From Balneolales bacterium (GTDB lineage Bacteria > Bacteroidota > Rhodothermia > Balneolales > HLUCCA01), in assembly GCA_022565415.1 (NCBI GenBank), contig JAIUMT010000142.1, positions 1 to 7,857 of the forward strand: a DNA stretch of 7,857 nucleotides, in the 5' to 3' direction. The notes beneath the pieces were generated by a model. The model was not told the origin of the DNA, did no database searches, and saw only the letters and a program-made list of their open reading frames with translations. The position numbers and the translations under genes were made by a program. Positions 5,406 to 7,857 of this stretch are shown piece by piece (the stretch's first letter is position 1; every line of letters starts with the position of its first letter).

Positions 5406-6053
5406 ATGGAAAAGCCTAATATCATTGAACTAAAATCCGTTGAACGCAACATCGATCCTAAGCGACTTGGAAATATTCGTAAGGAAGACTTGGTGCCGGC
5501 GGTAATTTACGGCCCGGGCGTTGAAGGTAACCTACACTTTAGTGTACCTCGTATCGCCTTGGAAAAAATTCTGAGCAGAAAGGAATTGCAATTTATCAAA
5601 TTGACGTTTGACGACGGCAAATCGATTGATGCAATTCTAAAAGTGACTCAGTTTCACCCTGTAACTGATGTACCTGTACACGTAGATTTCTACGCTCTGA
5701 ACGAGAAAGTGCCTGTTACGGTAACTATCCCGATTCGTATCATTGGAACATCACCAGGTGTTATTGAGGGTGGTCGTTTGTACCAGTCGCTGCGTAAACT
5801 TGCCGTAAGTGCACTTCCAGGAAAACTTCCAGCTGAACTTGTTGTAGACATTAGCAAGCTGCAGATTGGTCATAACCTGAAAGTTCGTACACTCAAATTA
5901 AAAGATATCACTCCACTGATGTCGCCAGAACGTACAATTTTGGTAATCCGTCCTCCACGTGGTGGTAAGGCTAAGATTACTGAGTTTGACGATGAAGAAG
6001 GCGCAGAAGAGGGAGCCGAAGCAACTGCGGAAACAGAAGCTGCAGCAGAATAA
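5406..6053 (+). CDS. rplY: 50S ribosomal protein L25 (general stress protein Ctc/TL5 type)
   Basis: L25 binds 5S rRNA on the large ribosomal subunit. The 215-residue protein is of the long, two-domain CTC/TL5 type rather than the short E. coli L25. Residues 1–97 form the 5S-binding domain, with LVPAVIYGPG (29–38) and a strand ending in HVDFY (92–96). Residues 98–185 form the beta-rich C-terminal domain, with VPVTVTIPIRIIGTSPGV and EGGRLYQSLR. From residue 193 the tail is an acidic, Ala/Glu-rich low-complexity extension common in this family. The gene sits between prs and pth, a conserved bacterial order. It starts 17 bases after prs, with GAAAG upstream of the ATG as a weak ribosome-binding site. 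A possible terminator hairpin follows its stop. Confidence 0.95.
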   Translation: MEKPNIIELKSVERNIDPKRLGNIRKEDLVPAVIYGPGVEGNLHFSVPRIALEKILSRKELQFIKLTFDDGKSIDAILKVTQFHPVTDVPVHVDFYALNEKVPVTVTIPIRIIGTSPGVIEGGRLYQSLRKLAVSALPGKLPAELVVDISKLQIGHNLKVRTLKLKDITPLMSPERTILVIRPPRGGKAKITEFDDEEGAEEGAEATAETEAAAE

Positions 6054-6061
6054 TCTGCTTG

Positions 6062-6078
6062 CGGCTTTTGCCGTTTTT
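6062..6078 (+). terminator. Weak intrinsic terminator or attenuator between rplY and pth
   Basis: CGGC (6062–6065) and GCCG (6070–6073) form a short G/C stem with a TTTT loop, followed directly by five T residues (6074–6078); a G·T pair can extend the stem. The stem is short, so partial termination is more likely than a full stop between genes that appear to form one operon. Confidence 0.4.
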
Positions 6079-6095
6079 ACTAATTACTTATCTCC

Positions 6096-6653
6096 ATGCC
6101 TCTGATCGTAGGACTTGGGAATATGGGCAATGAATATATGGGAACCCGGCATAACGTCGGGTTCGATATTATATATCATATTGCCGATACCTTATCTGTT
6201 AAACTCAAGCCCGGCGGGGGTCCCTGGCTTTCAGCTGATGCACGTTTTAAAGGTCAACGTGTGGTTCTTCTTACGCCCACTACTTATATGAACAATAGTG
6301 GATTAGCTGTTTCTAAAGCAATCAATTTTTTCGATATTCCCTTAGCAGATTGTCTGGTATGTACCGACGATATCAACCTGGCACCCGGAGTCATCCGCAT
6401 CAAACCTTCGGGTAGTGCCGGTGGACACAACGGTCTTAGCGATATAATCGAACGTCTTGGTACCAATCAGTTTGCTCGTTTACGTTTCGGCGTAGGAAGC
6501 AATTACCAGCGCGGAAGACAGGCCGACTATGTTTTGTCTCCGTTTGATCCGGATGAAGAAGAAGTTGTAGCTAAGGGCATCGAGAAATCTCACGATGCGG
6601 TGCTCAATTTCATACGGGAGGGAATTGTTCCGACAATGAATAAATTCAATTGA
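6096..6653 (+). CDS. pth: Peptidyl-tRNA hydrolase
   Basis: Pth cleaves the ester bond of peptidyl-tRNAs dropped from ribosomes, recycling tRNA in the cytosol. The 185-residue length is normal for the bacterial Pth family. The catalytic and binding residues are all present. Asn9 lies in GLGNMGNEY, His19 (the general base) in TRHNVGFD, and Asn66 in TYMNNSG. Asp91 (in TDDINLAPG) corresponds to E. coli Asp93, and Asn112 (in GGHNGL) to Asn114. The usual GNPG is GNMG here, and the usual His-Asp-Glu is Thr-Asp-Asp, both mild variations. The start is the first ATG after an in-frame TAA at 6081–6083 and places the conserved LIVGLGN at residues 3–9. No Shine-Dalgarno is seen. It lies 42 bases after rplY, behind a weak hairpin, and 32 bases before the pyrophosphatase gene. 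Confidence 0.95.
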   Translation: MPLIVGLGNMGNEYMGTRHNVGFDIIYHIADTLSVKLKPGGGPWLSADARFKGQRVVLLTPTTYMNNSGLAVSKAINFFDIPLADCLVCTDDINLAPGVIRIKPSGSAGGHNGLSDIIERLGTNQFARLRFGVGSNYQRGRQADYVLSPFDPDEEEVVAKGIEKSHDAVLNFIREGIVPTMNKFN

Positions 6654-6685
6654 TGCATCTATAACCTTAACTAACAACAGTTCAA

Positions 6686-7857
6686 ATGGAAAATCTGATT
6701 TATGTTATTCCTGCAGCTGGTCTACTGGCCTTGCTATTTACCTATATTAAGTCGTCGTGGGTAACAAAGCAGGAAGTCGGTTCTGAAAAAATGGCGAAAA
6801 TTGCCGCTTATATTGCAGATGGTGCAATGGCGTTTTTGCGGGCTGAATACAAAATTCTAGCCATCTTTGTCGTAATCGTTGCCATATTGCTTGGTATACA
6901 AGGTCATTTGACCGAAGGGTCGTCTTCGCTTATTGCAGTTTCTTTTATTGTTGGTGCTTTGTGTTCTGGCCTCGCCGGTTTCATCGGGATGAAGGTCGCA
7001 ACTAAAGCCAATGTTCGCACCGCCAATGCCGCTCGGGAGAGCCTTGGCAAAGCCCTCGACGTAGCATTCACTGGCGGATCTGTAATGGGTCTTGCGGTGG
7101 TTGGTCTTGGAGTTTTAGGCTTGAGTATTCTGTTTATCGTCTACAGCTCTGTATTTACTGATGTAAATCAAGTAATTACTGTAATCACCGGATTCTCGTT
7201 TGGTGCTTCATCTATTGCTTTATTCGCTCGTGTGGGCGGAGGTATTTATACCAAAGCCGCTGATGTTGGAGCTGACCTAGTGGGTAAAGTCGAAGCCGGT
7301 ATCCCGGAAGATCACCCATTGAACCCGGCTACTATTGCCGATAACGTGGGCGACAACGTAGGTGATGTAGCTGGTATGGGCGCCGATTTATTCGAGTCTT
7401 TCGTTGGCTCAATTATCGCCGCAATGGTATTGGGCGCTGTTTTCATGACATTGCCAGAGTTTGGAATCAATCCGCTTGCAGGTGTTTTACTGCCATTATT
7501 CCTGGCTGCCTCCGGAATCGTGATTTCGATTGTCGGTACATTCTTTGTTAAAGTGAAAGAAGGTGGAGATCCGCACAAAGCGCTTAACCTTGGCGAATTT
7601 GGTTCAGCAGGAATCATGATTATCGCTTTTTACTTCATCATCACCAATATTCTTCCAGAAACCTGGACGTATATGGATGCTCTTTATGGAGTTGAGCGAA
7701 CTATTACCTCTCTTGGTATTTTCTTCGCGACCATTATTGGTCTCGTTTCTGGTGTGCTTATCGGGGTTATTACTGAATACTACACTGGATATGGCAAAAA
7801 GCCTGTAATGCAAATTGCACGTCAGTCGCTAACCGGATCTGCAACAAACATCATTTC
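6686..7857 (+). CDS. hppA: Membrane-bound ion-translocating pyrophosphatase, N-terminal part (cut by right window edge)
   Basis: M-PPases hydrolyse PPi and pump H+ and/or Na+ across the inner membrane. The frame opens at ATG 6686, after an in-frame TAA at 6668–6670, and remains open for 390 codons, about half of the usual 670–750 residues. Hydrophobic helices are visible near residues 3–22, 56–75, 83–104, 131–157, 165–181, 240–256, 264–290, 306–323 and 340–363. The family signature is complete: GGIYTKAADVGADLVGKVE (185–203), then IPEDHPLNPATIADN and VGDNVGDVAGMGADLFES (221–238), which contain the substrate/Mg-binding Asp and Lys residues. Glu237, in DLFESFVG, sits where I recall the Thermotoga Na+-pump having its ion-gate Glu, which hints at Na+ pumping. 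The Ala/Lys site that decides K+ dependence lies beyond the window. The gene is 32 bases after pth and probably in the same transcription unit. Confidence 0.95.
   Translation, partial: MENLIYVIPAAGLLALLFTYIKSSWVTKQEVGSEKMAKIAAYIADGAMAFLRAEYKILAIFVVIVAILLGIQGHLTEGSSSLIAVSFIVGALCSGLAGFIGMKVATKANVRTANAARESLGKALDVAFTGGSVMGLAVVGLGVLGLSILFIVYSSVFTDVNQVITVITGFSFGASSIALFARVGGGIYTKAADVGADLVGKVEAGIPEDHPLNPATIADNVGDNVGDVAGMGADLFESFVGSIIAAMVLGAVFMTLPEFGINPLAGVLLPLFLAASGIVISIVGTFFVKVKEGGDPHKALNLGEFGSAGIMIIAFYFIITNILPETWTYMDALYGVERTITSLGIFFATIIGLVSGVLIGVITEYYTGYGKKPVMQIARQSLTGSATNII

Noticed and set aside
6660..6665. TATAAC as a -10 element for the pyrophosphatase gene
   Set aside because: No -35 or TTG element lies at the right distance upstream; cotranscription with pth is the simpler reading.
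7312..7813. Two minus-strand open frames inside the pyrophosphatase gene
   Set aside because: They are antisense to a strongly conserved coding region and their translations show no domain.

Overview
The window looks like ordinary chromosomal core sequence from a member of the Bacteroidota/Rhodothermota (FCB) group, with Balneolales-like relatives the best guess. The reasons are a DUF3078 outer-membrane protein, a DUF2851 protein, a YtxH-type small membrane protein, a tRNA-Gln–prs–rplY–pth cluster, weak or absent Shine-Dalgarno sequences at most starts, and a promoter matching the Bacteroidetes TTG / TAnnTTTG pattern. The taxonomic call is inference from gene content. No phage, transposon, CRISPR or plasmid feature is visible.

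Left part (1–2323), all on the minus strand and probably one operon read right to left. It starts with a 142-residue exported protein of unknown function with a fibronectin-III-like core. A PyrR-like phosphoribosyltransferase follows 12 bases later, then after 83 bases a DUF3078 outer-membrane beta-barrel protein. Seven bases further on is the N-terminal third of a group II PLP-dependent amino-acid decarboxylase that runs off the left edge.

Middle (2324–4440). A 264-base divergent intergenic region holds a probable promoter and a strong 10+10 base palindrome in front of a plus-strand YtxH-like gene (2588–2887). A full-length DUF2851 gene (3027–4259) follows. Its stop codon overlaps the -35/-33 element of a good promoter for a tRNA-Gln(UUG) gene (4310–4380), and the tRNA is followed by a clear Rho-independent terminator (4400–4433).

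Right part (4456–7857), plus strand: prs (PRPP synthetase, GTG start), rplY/ctc (ribosomal protein L25 with an acidic tail), pth (peptidyl-tRNA hydrolase) and the first 390 codons of a membrane-bound ion-pumping pyrophosphatase (hppA) cut by the right edge. prs–rplY–pth is a widely conserved bacterial neighbourhood linking nucleotide precursor supply with translation. The pyrophosphatase adds a PPi-consuming partner, since phosphoribosyltransferases that use PRPP, such as the one at 1367–1882, release PPi.

I found no convincing undescribed multi-gene system. The items most worth a second look are the palindrome before the YtxH gene, the terminator only 22 bases before prs, the lineage-specific 142-residue exported protein, and a nuclease-like residue pattern in the DUF2851 protein.
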